Part shown: positions 8,980-18,240 of the stretch, piece after piece
Layout: the number at the start of each line of letters is the position of its first letter
How positions within the stretch are numbered: the stretch's first letter is position 1
Assembly: GCF_020521235.1 (NCBI RefSeq)
Contig: NZ_BLAY01000051.1
Coordinates: 1-56,138, forward strand
Length of the DNA stretch: 56,138 nucleotides
From: Microseira wollei NIES-4236
GTDB lineage: Bacteria; Cyanobacteriota; Cyanobacteriia; Cyanobacteriales; Aerosakkonemataceae
Reading direction: 5' to 3'
Translations under genes and position numbers: made by a program
The notes under the pieces: model-generated
Database searches by the model: none
Told to the model about the DNA's origin: nothing
What the model saw: the letters and a program-made list of their open reading frames with translations, nothing else

Positions 8980-9026
8980 ATTTCTAGGGTGCATTATGGC
9001 TAGTGGCTAACGCACCCTGCAATAGT

Positions 9027-12000
9027 TTATAAGAGGGCAAAATCAGCGTTGGTCAGGGTATTTGCTGGTACTCCCAAAATGGTAGCTAAGAGTTCGTTGT
9101 TGTTTTGCCACAGAATCAAAGTATTGCTAGCGTTATTGCCGGTGCCTTGGACAATTTTAAGCTGAGCGAAGGTGAGAGAGTTGGTTAAGCCCAAGCGATC
9201 GCTCCCCTTGATAAAGTTGAAGATAACATCCGCACCCGCCCCGGCAACTAAAGCGAATCGGTCTTGACCGCTACCGCCATAAAGACTATCAAACCCCGCA
9301 CCGCCAAACAGCACATCATCACCCTCTCCACCTTCGACGATATCATTGCCAGCACCACCGTTGAGCAAGTCATTTCCGGCATTCCCTGAAACAGAATCAT
9401 CTCCTGCTTGCCCAATCAAGGTATCGTTACCTTCTCCACCAGCGAGTAAGTCAATGCCATCGCCGCCATCGAGGTAATCGTCGCCAGCTTGACCGTAAAG
9501 TTGGTCGTTGTGATTGCCACCAAACAGGGTGTCGTTGCCATCCCCGCCTTCCAGATAGTCATCGCTAGCACCACCATTGAGGCTATCATTACCAGCTTGA
9601 CCGTAGAGTTGATCGCGACCATCTCCACCTGTCAAGGAGTCATTGCCATCTCCGCCTTCCAGGTAATCGTCGCCCACTCCACCATCGATGACGTCATTAC
9701 CAACTTGACCGTAGAGTTGGTCGTTGGCATTGCCGCCTGTTAGGGAGTCATCGCCGCTACCGCCTTCCAGGTAGTCATTTCCCCCATCGCCTGCCAGGGT
9801 ATCGTTTCCCGCTTGACCGAACAATTGGTCGTTGCCATCGCCACCCGATAATTGGTCGTTAGCGTCGCCGCCATCGAGGTAATCATTCCCCGCTTGCCCG
9901 AATAAGGTATCGGCATCTGCACCGCCATCCAGGTAGTCATTGCCGTCGCCGCCCACGAGAGAATCATTACCAGTGCGACCATACAATTCGTCGTCCCCAG
10001 TACCGCCATCGAGGGAGTCATTGCCAGTACCGCCATCGAGGGAGTCTCGTCCGGCACTGCCGTAGATTTCGTCATTCCCCGCGTCGCCGGTTAGCAGGTC
10101 ATCGCCATTCCCACCTACAAGGGAGTCGTTGCCATCGCCACCCGTAAGCGAGTCGTCGCCGTTGTTGCCAAACAGGGTGTCGTCACCCGCTTGCCCGGAA
10201 AGCGTATCGCCATCGTTGCCACCATCGAGGAAATCGTTGCCAGTACCGCCAAACAGGGTGTCGTTGCCAATTTGACCGAAGAGTCGGTCATCGCCCGCAT
10301 TGCCATTGAGAAGGTCGTCGCCTTTGTCACCATCAAGCAAGTCGTTGCCGTTGCCGCCATCGAGGGTGTCAGTACCTTGGTTACCGTAGAGTCGGTCATC
10401 GTCATCGCCGCCATCGAGGGAGTCGTTGCCGTTGCCGCCTTCCAGGAGGTCTACTCCCGCTTGTCCCAAGAGAAGATCGGCATCGTCGCCGCCATTGAGT
10501 TGGTCGTTGCCCTCGCCGCCTTGTAACGTGTCGCTACCCGCTTGACCGTCTAGTCGGTCGTTGCCCTCGCCGCCGAACATTAGGTCGTTGCCAGCACCGC
10601 CATCGAGGTTATCGTTACCAGCGCTGCCATCGAGGGTATCGTTGCCTATTTGACCGTATAGATAATCGTTGCCATCGTTACCAACTAACGAGTCATCGCC
10701 GTCGCCGCCTTCGAGGTAGTCGTTGCCAGTGCCGCCATCAAGGATATCGTTGCCGAGTTGACCGTAAAGTTGGTCGTTACCGCCGCTACCAGCGAGAGAG
10801 TCATTGCCTTCGCCGCCTTCGAGGTAGTCGTTGCCTTCGCCACCGTCAAGGGAGTCATTACCCGCTTCGCCATAGAGTTGGTCGTTATCGGTGCCGCCGT
10901 TGAGATAGTCGTTGCCGTCGCCGCCGGTGATGTAGTCAATTCCCGCTTCACCCGCTAACGAGTCGTTGCCAGCAGAACCGATAATCCGATCGCGTCCTTC
11001 TCCTCCTTCGACGGTATCATCCCCAGCACCGCTATCGATAAAGTCGTTGCCACCTAACCCATCGATAAAATTATTGCCATCATCGCCAATTAAAGTATCG
11101 ATGAATTCCGAACCAATCAGGTTTTCAATTAATGTGAGAATATCGCCGTTGGCATCTCCTGCCCAACCTTTACCCGTTTTCAAACTCACAGCAACGCCCG
11201 TTGCGGAATTGAAATAGGAAGCAGTATCGTTGCCAGTACCGCCATCAAGGGTATCTGCCCCTTTTCCGCCCACAATCAAGTCATCGCCTGCTTCTGCCAT
11301 CAGGACATCGTTGCCGTTTTCCCCATAAAGCGAATCGTTTCCATCTCTTGCTGCAATCGTATCGTTGCCATCTCCGGAGGTAATAATATTCGCTTTGGCA
11401 TCGCCGGTAATGTTGTCGTTGAAGGCGGAACCGATGACATTTTCAACGTTAAAGATTTGGTCGTTATTGCCAAAACCATCTTGAGCGAAGTTCTGTTCAA
11501 GGTTGACAATGACGCTACTTGGATCGCGGCGATAGCTGACAGTATCGGTATCTTCACCACCATCAATGGTATCGTTGCCTGCATTGCCAATTAGCAGGTC
11601 ATTTTTTGCTAACCCTTTGATTTGGTTATCAACGCTGTTGCCAATCAGAATATCATCGAAGTTTGAGCCGATGATATTTTCTAAATTGGTCAGTTTATCG
11701 GTATTGCCAAAACCATCTAAAGCAGTACCGCCGCTAATTGTAAACGTCGGTTCTAAATCGATCGAATCGAGGGCATTATTACCGTAACTTTGGGTTTCAT
11801 CGATATTGACAACAACGCCTTCAGGAGAATTGTCATAACTAACGGTATCGATATCGAGTCCACCATCAATCGAGTCATTACCAGCCGCCCCGATTAGCAA
11901 ATCATTGCCAGCATCTCCAACGATTTCATCATCCCCAGCCTCGCCATAAATTGTGTCTTCTCCAGAACCACCGGCAAGCTGATCGTTGCCATCAAAGCCG

Positions 12001-15000
12001 CCGATCAGGTCATTTCCAGAACCGCCGTCGATGCGATCGCTTCCTGTTTCTCCGAATAACTCATCGTTACCATCGCCACCAGCCAGGGTATCGTCGCCTT
12101 CTCCCCCAGCTAAGAAATCGTTACCTGCATCCCCAGATAACTGGTCGCTACCGTCGCCGCCCAGCAGGTTATCGTTCCCATCTGCACCTACTAGGGTGTC
12201 GTTACCAGCTTCGCCAAACAGGTTATCATCTCCCGCTTCTCCATTCAGGAGGTCGTTGCCATCGCCGCCAACTAGCTGGTCGTTGTCGGTGCCGCCAAAC
12301 AGGCTGTCGTTTCCGGCGTCACCGTACAGGTCATCACTACCAATGCCGCCAACAAGCGAGTCTTCTCCATCCCCACCGTTTAATTGGTCAGCACCAGCAC
12401 CTCCATCTAGGATGTCATTTCCCGCATCACCAAATAAGCGATCGCTACCGTCGTCACCCTTGAGCCTGTCGCTACCTTCCCCGCCATAGAGTACGTCGTC
12501 ACCGTTTTCGCCCACCAGCGTGTCATCGCCGGTGCGTCCGTACAGAATATCTTTGCCGTCGCCGCCTTGCAGGAGATCGTTATTTGCCTCACCGTCAAGG
12601 ATATCGTCTCCCGCTTCGCCAGCCAGTAGGTCATTGCCGTCACCACCGTTAAGCAGGTCGTTACCATCGCCACCGTTGAGGGTATCGTTACCCCCATCAC
12701 CCTGTAGCGCATCGTTTTCGCTGCCACCAGATAGCAAGTCGTTGCCATCTCCACCAGTTAACAAGTCTTTACCCGCACCTCCATCGAGGGTGTCGTTCCC
12801 CGCTTCGCCCGCTAAGCTATCGTTGCCGTCACCGCCGCTGAGACTGTCTTCCCCAGCGCCACCGGAAAGGTTATCGTTACCTGCCTCTCCAGACAACTGG
12901 TCGTTCCCCTCGTTGCCATTGAGTAGGTCATTGCCTTCACCGCCCGATAGCAGGTCGTTGCCATTACCCCCGTTGAGAGCATCGTTTCCCGCTTCTCCAT
13001 TGAGCGTATCGTTCCCTTCCCCACCGTCGAGGAAATCATCGCCGTTACCGCCATTGAGCAGATCGTCTCCAGCTTCCCCGTAGAGCTTGTCTTTGCCGTC
13101 GTTACCGTTGAGCGTATCGTTACCACCGCGACCAAAAATTTCGTCATCAGTGGCACTGCCATTTAAGAGGTTGTTTCCGTCATCACCTGTAAGAGATCCC
13201 GTTTTGGGAGGAATACCACTGCCTGCACCCAATTGAAAATCCCAGAGAATGACTTCAGGACTTTCTAATCTGAACAGAACATCTGGGGGTTTACTGGGGT
13301 CATCAACAATTTTGACTACTTTTTTGACTATCTTTTTAACTGCCCCGAAGAGAGAGCCAATAATCGGAATTTCTTCAATGACATCCTCTACCACCTTAGT
13401 TGCCCGACCGATAAATTCTCCAGCCTCATCGAGCCACCCAGCTTCCTTCGCTAAGTCTTTGAACACGCCATAAACAGGATTGACCCAATAAACCGGATCG
13501 GTTAAAACTTTTTTGACGATCGCAGCACCGACTGGCATGGTAACTTGAGCTGCAAGACCGGCGGAAATTCTGCCATCAACTTGATCGAAAATTTGAGATT
13601 CAATTTCATTGATGCGAGTTTTACCATCACCGTTTGGATCGGCGAGATTAAAACCAACTTTGTTCCTGACAAAACCACCTCCAGAGAGGTCTAAAACCCC
13701 TACATCTAGACTGAGTTTGGCAGCAATATCTCCAGCAAACGTGACTTCCGGAATATCCTCGCCCGTGCCGTCTGGGTTGGCGCGATCGCTCACGTAAAAA
13801 CCATTAAAAACATTCCCGCTTCCACCCAGCGCCGCAATTCCTGCTGTATCGTAGCCAAAAGCAAAATCCATTTTGGCTTTAATATTATCGATCCCAATTT
13901 TGGCAAACAATGGTGGCAAAATCGGTATCGGTATATCTGGCGGATCGAAGTCAAACTCCAATGCTGGCATGTCGTATATAAACAGGTTACTCGGTCGCTT
14001 CAGCAACAGATTTATAGCGGCAATATCTGGCAATGCTGCTTGCTGTAACAAGTTAAAAGCTTCTTGAGGACTGGTTATAACCGGGAATTGAAGCCCACCA
14101 AATTGTTGCAGAGAACTACTAAAGTTTGGGGCAAAACTAGCGAGTTGGGACTTGATGACATCAGTGTTAGTTGGATTTAAAGTAGCGTTCTGAGGGTTCC
14201 CTGTATTGAACTCAAAGCTACCCAAATTAATTTGATTGCTAGTAGCAATACTTGAAGCAATGTCCAAAAGTTGAGTGATATCGCGAGCCGATTTGATAAA
14301 TTGTAGGCTTTGATCTAAACCAGGAATGGGTTTAACTGTGTCTACAAACTTGAGAATATCTAGTATCGTTACATCACCAGGCGTGGCGACTTGCTCAACA
14401 TCCAGTACACTTTTAAGACCCAAACCACTCGGTATATCATCCGTCAGAAAAGCAATGTTAGTCGTTAGACCTTGAAGCACGGGTCGAATCGGTGCAATCA
14501 CCTTATCAACGTTTTGCAAAACGGGTTTGGTAAAGTTTTGAAAAAACGAACCCAGCCCCACATTTACATCGGTAAAACTTACTTGCGGCTGAATATTACT
14601 CGCAAAAACATCCGGCACACCCAAGTTAAAATTGAAGTTAAAAGATGGCAAAACAACTGAGTCAACCAGAGTTGTTTTAGCTTTAAGGCCAATATTAGCA
14701 TTGCCATTCAACTTCGGTAAAATCTCCGCAGCCGCAATTTGCCCGTCGGAGTTTTGGTCTTGCAGATCTAAAGCAAAGTTACCGTTAAATTGAGTGTTGT
14801 TATTCTGGACATTCAGCTTTAATAAGCCCAAATTTGCTGACGTATCTAAAGATGTCACAGATGAATTTAAGCCAACTTTAAATTCATCTGTGTTTGAGGT
14901 ATCTAAAAAAAATCCGCTATCTTTTTTTAAACCAAAATCTAAACCGAAGTTTAGGTTAAGATTAGCCGTGGCACTGCCTTGAACCTCTAAACCAATGTTG

Positions 15001-15851
15001 GGAATACCAAAGTTAGCAGCAATTTGGCTGGCGGGTAAATTTTTCGGATTGTTTAAATTCAATTTAAACTTAATTTCCTCGGCTGTTTGCGAGACAATGT
15101 TGACTAACCCTCCAGTTGCTTCCGAGAGTTTCTGCGCGATATTATCAAGCGTTAAAGTAACTCCATTCAGGACATTTGATTTCCACAAGTCCTGTATTCC
15201 TAAAGCGTTGTTGAGTTGGTTGCCAAAAATTGGTAAATTTTTGCTAAAAACTTGGGTGTTGATAGTAGACTGAATTGTAGTTAGGAGATTTTCTAATCCG
15301 CCAATTACAGCATTCAGATTATTGCCCGTGTAGCTGTCAGCTTTTTCGATTTGAATAATTTTCCCATCAATCGTGAGAACTGCGGTATCGTTTTCTGCTT
15401 TTAATCCTTGCAGTGTTGGTGTATCTAAATATTTGCCTTGCACTAAAGCTGAAAATATCGCTCCTTCGTCTCCAGGAGAATCAAATACGTTAATTCGCGC
15501 ATCGACAAAATGTCCGATTTCCTCTAATAAAACATCCGCGCTCGCATCCCCATCCCCTCCATTCCGTGCCAAGTATTCCTCAGATAAATAAATCTTGTTA
15601 GTATCAACAGAAAAAGCCCCATTCGCGCCATTGATATCGGCTGCTGAACGAATTTCAACTGCTGGCAATCCTGTAAAATCGCCCGTTATCCATAGCTGAC
15701 GGAATGCTTCTATTCCGGCGTTGTCGAAGTCGTTACCGAAGGCGCGAGCTATTTTTTTCCCAAACTCTTCATCTGCCGCAAATTCGGTTAATAATTTGTC
15801 GGCACTTTCCTCAGATTTATTCAAGCTATCGAGCAAATTTCCACTAGACAT
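9027..15851 (-). CDS. Giant RTX (hemolysin-type calcium-binding) protein
   Basis: A protein of about 2,274 residues. The N-terminus has a helical stretch and a domain found in cyanobacterial RTX proteins (VLLEEIGHFVDARI near residue 115). Residues about 190-880 form a repeat-poor, Asn/Leu-rich region. Two long blocks of GGxGNDxL nonapeptides follow (DNA about 13190-11870 and 11080-9290), split by a section with VSYDNSPEGVVVNI-type insertions as in serralysin-like RTX proteins. The C-terminus (DVIFNFIKGSDRLGL ... TNADFALL) is the usual end of type I secretion substrates, so export with calcium-dependent folding is expected. No HlyB/D/TolC genes are nearby. The start at 15851 has GAGGTGGG upstream; the reading frame opens five codons earlier. 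Confidence 0.92.
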   Translation of the reverse strand: MSSGNLLDSLNKSEESADKLLTEFAADEEFGKKIARAFGNDFDNAGIEAFRQLWITGDFTGLPAVEIRSAADINGANGAFSVDTNKIYLSEEYLARNGGDGDASADVLLEEIGHFVDARINVFDSPGDEGAIFSALVQGKYLDTPTLQGLKAENDTAVLTIDGKIIQIEKADSYTGNNLNAVIGGLENLLTTIQSTINTQVFSKNLPIFGNQLNNALGIQDLWKSNVLNGVTLTLDNIAQKLSEATGGLVNIVSQTAEEIKFKLNLNNPKNLPASQIAANFGIPNIGLEVQGSATANLNLNFGLDFGLKKDSGFFLDTSNTDEFKVGLNSSVTSLDTSANLGLLKLNVQNNNTQFNGNFALDLQDQNSDGQIAAAEILPKLNGNANIGLKAKTTLVDSVVLPSFNFNFNLGVPDVFASNIQPQVSFTDVNVGLGSFFQNFTKPVLQNVDKVIAPIRPVLQGLTTNIAFLTDDIPSGLGLKSVLDVEQVATPGDVTILDILKFVDTVKPIPGLDQSLQFIKSARDITQLLDIASSIATSNQINLGSFEFNTGNPQNATLNPTNTDVIKSQLASFAPNFSSSLQQFGGLQFPVITSPQEAFNLLQQAALPDIAAINLLLKRPSNLFIYDMPALEFDFDPPDIPIPILPPLFAKIGIDNIKAKMDFAFGYDTAGIAALGGSGNVFNGFYVSDRANPDGTGEDIPEVTFAGDIAAKLSLDVGVLDLSGGGFVRNKVGFNLADPNGDGKTRINEIESQIFDQVDGRISAGLAAQVTMPVGAAIVKKVLTDPVYWVNPVYGVFKDLAKEAGWLDEAGEFIGRATKVVEDVIEEIPIIGSLFGAVKKIVKKVVKIVDDPSKPPDVLFRLESPEVILWDFQLGAGSGIPPKTGSLTGDDGNNLLNGSATDDEIFGRGGNDTLNGNDGKDKLYGEAGDDLLNGGNGDDFLDGGEGNDTLNGEAGNDALNGGNGNDLLSGGEGNDLLNGNEGNDQLSGEAGNDNLSGGAGEDSLSGGDGNDSLAGEAGNDTLDGGAGKDLLTGGDGNDLLSGGSENDALQGDGGNDTLNGGDGNDLLNGGDGNDLLAGEAGDDILDGEANNDLLQGGDGKDILYGRTGDDTLVGENGDDVLYGGEGSDRLKGDDGSDRLFGDAGNDILDGGAGADQLNGGDGEDSLVGGIGSDDLYGDAGNDSLFGGTDNDQLVGGDGNDLLNGEAGDDNLFGEAGNDTLVGADGNDNLLGGDGSDQLSGDAGNDFLAGGEGDDTLAGGDGNDELFGETGSDRIDGGSGNDLIGGFDGNDQLAGGSGEDTIYGEAGDDEIVGDAGNDLLIGAAGNDSIDGGLDIDTVSYDNSPEGVVVNIDETQSYGNNALDSIDLEPTFTISGGTALDGFGNTDKLTNLENIIGSNFDDILIGNSVDNQIKGLAKNDLLIGNAGNDTIDGGEDTDTVSYRRDPSSVIVNLEQNFAQDGFGNNDQIFNVENVIGSAFNDNITGDAKANIITSGDGNDTIAARDGNDSLYGENGNDVLMAEAGDDLIVGGKGADTLDGGTGNDTASYFNSATGVAVSLKTGKGWAGDANGDILTLIENLIGSEFIDTLIGDDGNNFIDGLGGNDFIDSGAGDDTVEGGEGRDRIIGSAGNDSLAGEAGIDYITGGDGNDYLNGGTDNDQLYGEAGNDSLDGGEGNDYLEGGEGNDSLAGSGGNDQLYGQLGNDILDGGTGNDYLEGGDGDDSLVGNDGNDYLYGQIGNDTLDGSAGNDNLDGGAGNDLMFGGEGNDRLDGQAGSDTLQGGEGNDQLNGGDDADLLLGQAGVDLLEGGNGNDSLDGGDDDDRLYGNQGTDTLDGGNGNDLLDGDKGDDLLNGNAGDDRLFGQIGNDTLFGGTGNDFLDGGNDGDTLSGQAGDDTLFGNNGDDSLTGGDGNDSLVGGNGDDLLTGDAGNDEIYGSAGRDSLDGGTGNDSLDGGTGDDELYGRTGNDSLVGGDGNDYLDGGADADTLFGQAGNDYLDGGDANDQLSGGDGNDQLFGQAGNDTLAGDGGNDYLEGGSGDDSLTGGNANDQLYGQVGNDVIDGGVGDDYLEGGDGNDSLTGGDGRDQLYGQAGNDSLNGGASDDYLEGGDGNDTLFGGNHNDQLYGQAGDDYLDGGDGIDLLAGGEGNDTLIGQAGDDSVSGNAGNDLLNGGAGNDIVEGGEGDDVLFGGAGFDSLYGGSGQDRFALVAGAGADVIFNFIKGSDRLGLTNSLTFAQLKIVQGTGNNASNTLILWQNNNELLATILGVPANTLTNADFALL

Positions 15852-16787
15852 AATAACCCACCTCAACAGGTTGCGAAAACAATTAAATATCCCTTGCTAA
15901 TTGCTAATTGCTAATTGTTAATTGGATTTATAGGGTGTCTGCTATTGGCAATTACCCATTACCCATTACCAGTACGCTTGGATCTAACTAGCAACTTGCG
16001 TTAAATAGATGAACCCTACGGCTAAAAATGCCACGATTAGCCGTTTACAGAGCCAATATCTATCGAGCTATTTACAGTTAAACAAGCGTTGAATGAGTCA
16101 GGTTTCACCCATTCAAGGTATCTCTACTCAGCTGTTGCACCTTTCCACCGAACCGCCCGGAAATAAATTTCCGGGCTAACAGCTCAAGTCCATTAAAATG
16201 GACTGAAATTCCTTTTGAATAAGTGTTTAGTCCTCTAAAGAGGACTTGAGCTAAAAGCCCGTGAATTTATTCTCTGGCGGGTTAATGATCCGGTGCAATA
16301 TCTGAGTCTACAAACAGTTTGATGTTGAGTCAATTTCGCCTAGACAAACGAACCTAACAACCAACCAATCTCAGACAGGTTTGAATCCCTATTGCTGTAA
16401 CAATTACCCAAATAGGGAAACCGGAAAAAATTAGGTAAGTTTACGAGGTTTGCAGCTTGAGTTAAAGACTTTGTTTTTATTTTTCGACGATGATACTAAG
16501 TTAACCTGACCCAAGATAAATAGCGTGAAAATTTAACAAATATACGTAAAAATACGGCGGTCGAAGTTGAACCGAAAACGGATAGATGAAGCGGGGACAG
16601 CAAGCTAGCGATCGCACGCAGATCCTAAACAGCCTAAACATTTTCCCACCCGGTGCGGAAATCCACCTCACACAGCAGGACTGAGGAGTTCATACAATGA
16701 TACTGGATGCCAGAATGCGATCGCGCGCGAGCATGATTTGATGGCATCGGTGACGCCGCCTTTTTCACCAAATAACAGGAACGCAGC
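15852..16787. other. Long intergenic region upstream of the RTX and phasin-like genes
   Basis: A 936-base gap between divergent genes. It holds TTGCTAA heptamers (about 15893-15921), CCATTAC heptamers (about 15955-15969), a lone MITE end TAACTAGCAACTTGCGTTA at 15985-16003, and the three-hairpin element described separately. The rest (16290-16787) is AT-rich and should carry both promoters, but no clear boxes or genes are seen. Confidence 0.6.
16156..16283. repeat. Three-hairpin palindromic element (REP/MITE-like)
   Basis: CCCGGAAAT/ATTTCCGGG forms a stem at 16156-16175. AGCTCAAGTCC (16181-16191) pairs with GGACTTGAGCT (16242-16252). Inside are two further hairpins, AGTCCATT/AATGGACT (16187-16204) and AGTCCTCT/AGAGGACT (16229-16246). 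The right flank AGCCCGTGAATTTATT partly matches the first stem. The symmetry points to a dispersed cyanobacterial repeat. Confidence 0.85.
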
Positions 16788-17111
16788 ATGGATAACAACA
16801 ACTGGATGAAACAATTAATGATGATTGGTATTGGCACGACGACCTTGGTCGCCGATAAAATCCGCGAAGTCAGCGATGAATGGGTTAAAGAGGGTAAAAT
16901 CAATCCCGACCAAGCTAAGGCATTCGTAGATGATATGATGCATCAGTTGGGGTCGGATAAGGGTAACTTTGAAGCTCAGATGCAGCGCCAGATGCGTAAT
17001 ATGTTGCAGGATCTGGGGGTTCCCCGCCAGTCTGAAGTAGATGAATTGCGGGGACGCATAGACCGTCTAGAACGTCAAGTACGCGACTTGGAAAACAAAC
17101 TCTGGCGTTAA
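16788..17111 (+). CDS. Phasin-like coiled-coil protein
   Basis: A 107-residue protein. An N-terminal hydrophobic-helical part (MMIGIGTTTLVADKIREV) is followed by an amphipathic helix rich in Asp, Gln and Met, then a C-terminal leucine-zipper-like heptad helix (VDELRGRIDRLERQVRDLENKL, residues about 84-105). This layout matches small phasin/PhaF-type proteins that coat polyester granules or mediate coiled-coil assembly. The family call is moderate, as no catalytic motif exists to confirm it. The ATG follows AACAGGAACG. Confidence 0.65.
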   Translation: MDNNNWMKQLMMIGIGTTTLVADKIREVSDEWVKEGKINPDQAKAFVDDMMHQLGSDKGNFEAQMQRQMRNMLQDLGVPRQSEVDELRGRIDRLERQVRDLENKLWR

Positions 17112-17184
17112 AACTCGATCTTAAATAGACTATCCGACTCCCAAGCGTGATATGTTTAACGGCGTCCGATCTGAGGGCAAACAG

Positions 17185-17748
17185 ATGAGAGGAATTTTAA
17201 TTAGCTTTGGGGTCGTGGTAGTCTGTTTTCTGGTCATCGTGGTGGCTCAACTTGGCGGGGGGCCTAAAGGTGCGATCGGATCGCAAGTGTCTAACACGCC
17301 AGCTGACTTCGCTACCGCATCGCCTTTGACTCAACCGACGATCGCCGAAGCGACGAACGAGAATACCCTAATTGCGAGCAATACTATGAATGAGGAAACT
17401 GCGGGTGCCGTCATCACCACGCCTTCTGGACTGAAGTATATCGAGATCGAGGCAGGAACTGGGGCGACGCCAAACAGAGGTCAGACGGTGAGGGTACACT
17501 ATACCGGCACTTTGGAAGATGGTACCAAGTTTGATAGTTCGCGCGATCGCAAGCGTCCCTTCGATTTCACTATTGGTGTCGGACAAGTAATTAAAGGTTG
17601 GGATGAAGGCGTCGGTACGATGAAAGTCGGCGGACGGCGTCAGTTAATTATCCCCCCAGATTTGGGTTACGGCGCTCGCGGTGCGGGTGGAGTCATTCCC
17701 CCCAATGCGACTCTCATATTCGATGTGGAACTGCTAGAAGTTAAATAA
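17185..17748 (+). CDS. FKBP-type peptidyl-prolyl cis-trans isomerase, membrane-anchored
   Basis: The FKBP domain occupies residues about 85-187, with [18 protein letters not shown], the [16 protein letters not shown] core and [26 protein letters not shown], so the active-site aromatics are present. An uncleaved signal anchor ([19 protein letters not shown], residues 3-21) precedes a flexible Thr/Ala-rich linker, so the enzyme probably works in the periplasm or thylakoid lumen. The reading frame opens at 17152, but ATG 17185 follows GAGGG and places the hydrophobic segment at the extreme N-terminus. Confidence 0.93.
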   Translation: MRGILISFGVVVVCFLVIVVAQLGGGPKGAIGSQVSNTPADFATASPLTQPTIAEATNENTLIASNTMNEETAGAVITTPSGLKYIEIEAGTGATPNRGQTVRVHYTGTLEDGTKFDSSRDRKRPFDFTIGVGQVIKGWDEGVGTMKVGGRRQLIIPPDLGYGARGAGGVIPPNATLIFDVELLEVK

Positions 17749-17783
17749 CGCCAGTTCCTAGTTATAAGTTGTGAGATTGATAA

Positions 17784-17920
17784 TAACTCAAGTTGCTAGT
17801 TATCTCTCAAAAAACAGCTAATGGCTAATGGCTAATGGCGAGATTGGTAAAAATCCTATATTAGCAATTAGCAAGCTTGCAATTAGCAACGCCCTTGTTT
17901 ATAACTAGCAACTTGCGTTA
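17784..17920. mobile_element. MITE-like element, copy A
   Basis: A 137-bp element with imperfect terminal inverted repeats TAACTCAAGTTGCTAGTTA (17784-17802) and TAACTAGCAACTTGCGTTA (17902-17920). The inside holds TAATGGC heptamers and ATTAGCA heptamers, which pair with each other. TAATA flanks both sides if the element is taken as ACTCAAG...TTGCGT, so a short target duplication is possible. It lies between the FKBP and dnaB genes. Confidence 0.8.
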
Positions 17921-18072
17921 ATAGGTAATTGGTAATTGGTAATTGGTAATTGGTGGTGGAATCGTTAAAATTACCGATTACCCTTTACCCATTACCAGTA
18001 GCAGCACACTTTAACGAGATATTCCTTGGTTCCACTTAATTGTTGGTAAAATCCGCCCCTACTTACGTTAAA
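17921..18072. repeat. Short tandem heptamers between two MITE copies
   Basis: About four copies of TTGGTAA (17925-17955) are followed by CCATTAC-type units near 17980-17996. The remainder carries no gene or clear signal. Confidence 0.7.
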
Positions 18073-18209
18073 TAACTCAAGTTGCTAGTTACCTCATAGA
18101 TAGCGCCTAATGGCTAAAGGCTAATATCAGTAAAAATACTTTATTAGCAATTAGCCATTAGCAATTAGCAATTAGCAACGCCTGGGTTTATAACTAGCAA
18201 CTTGCGTTA
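18073..18209. mobile_element. MITE-like element, copy B
   Basis: A second 137-bp copy in the same orientation as copy A, with ends at 18073-18091 and 18191-18209. TAAATA occurs directly outside both ends (if the ends are ACTCAAG and TTGCGT), a possible target duplication. It lies just downstream of dnaB (stop at 18241) and may also shape its transcript end. Confidence 0.8.
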
Positions 18210-18240
18210 AATAGCAATTTTCTGGTTTCTCCCAAGAAGA

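Noticed and set aside
9416-13162. Many open frames inside the giant RTX gene on both strands
   Set aside because: They are shadows of GGxGNDxL repeats with low-complexity composition and lack ribosome-binding sites.
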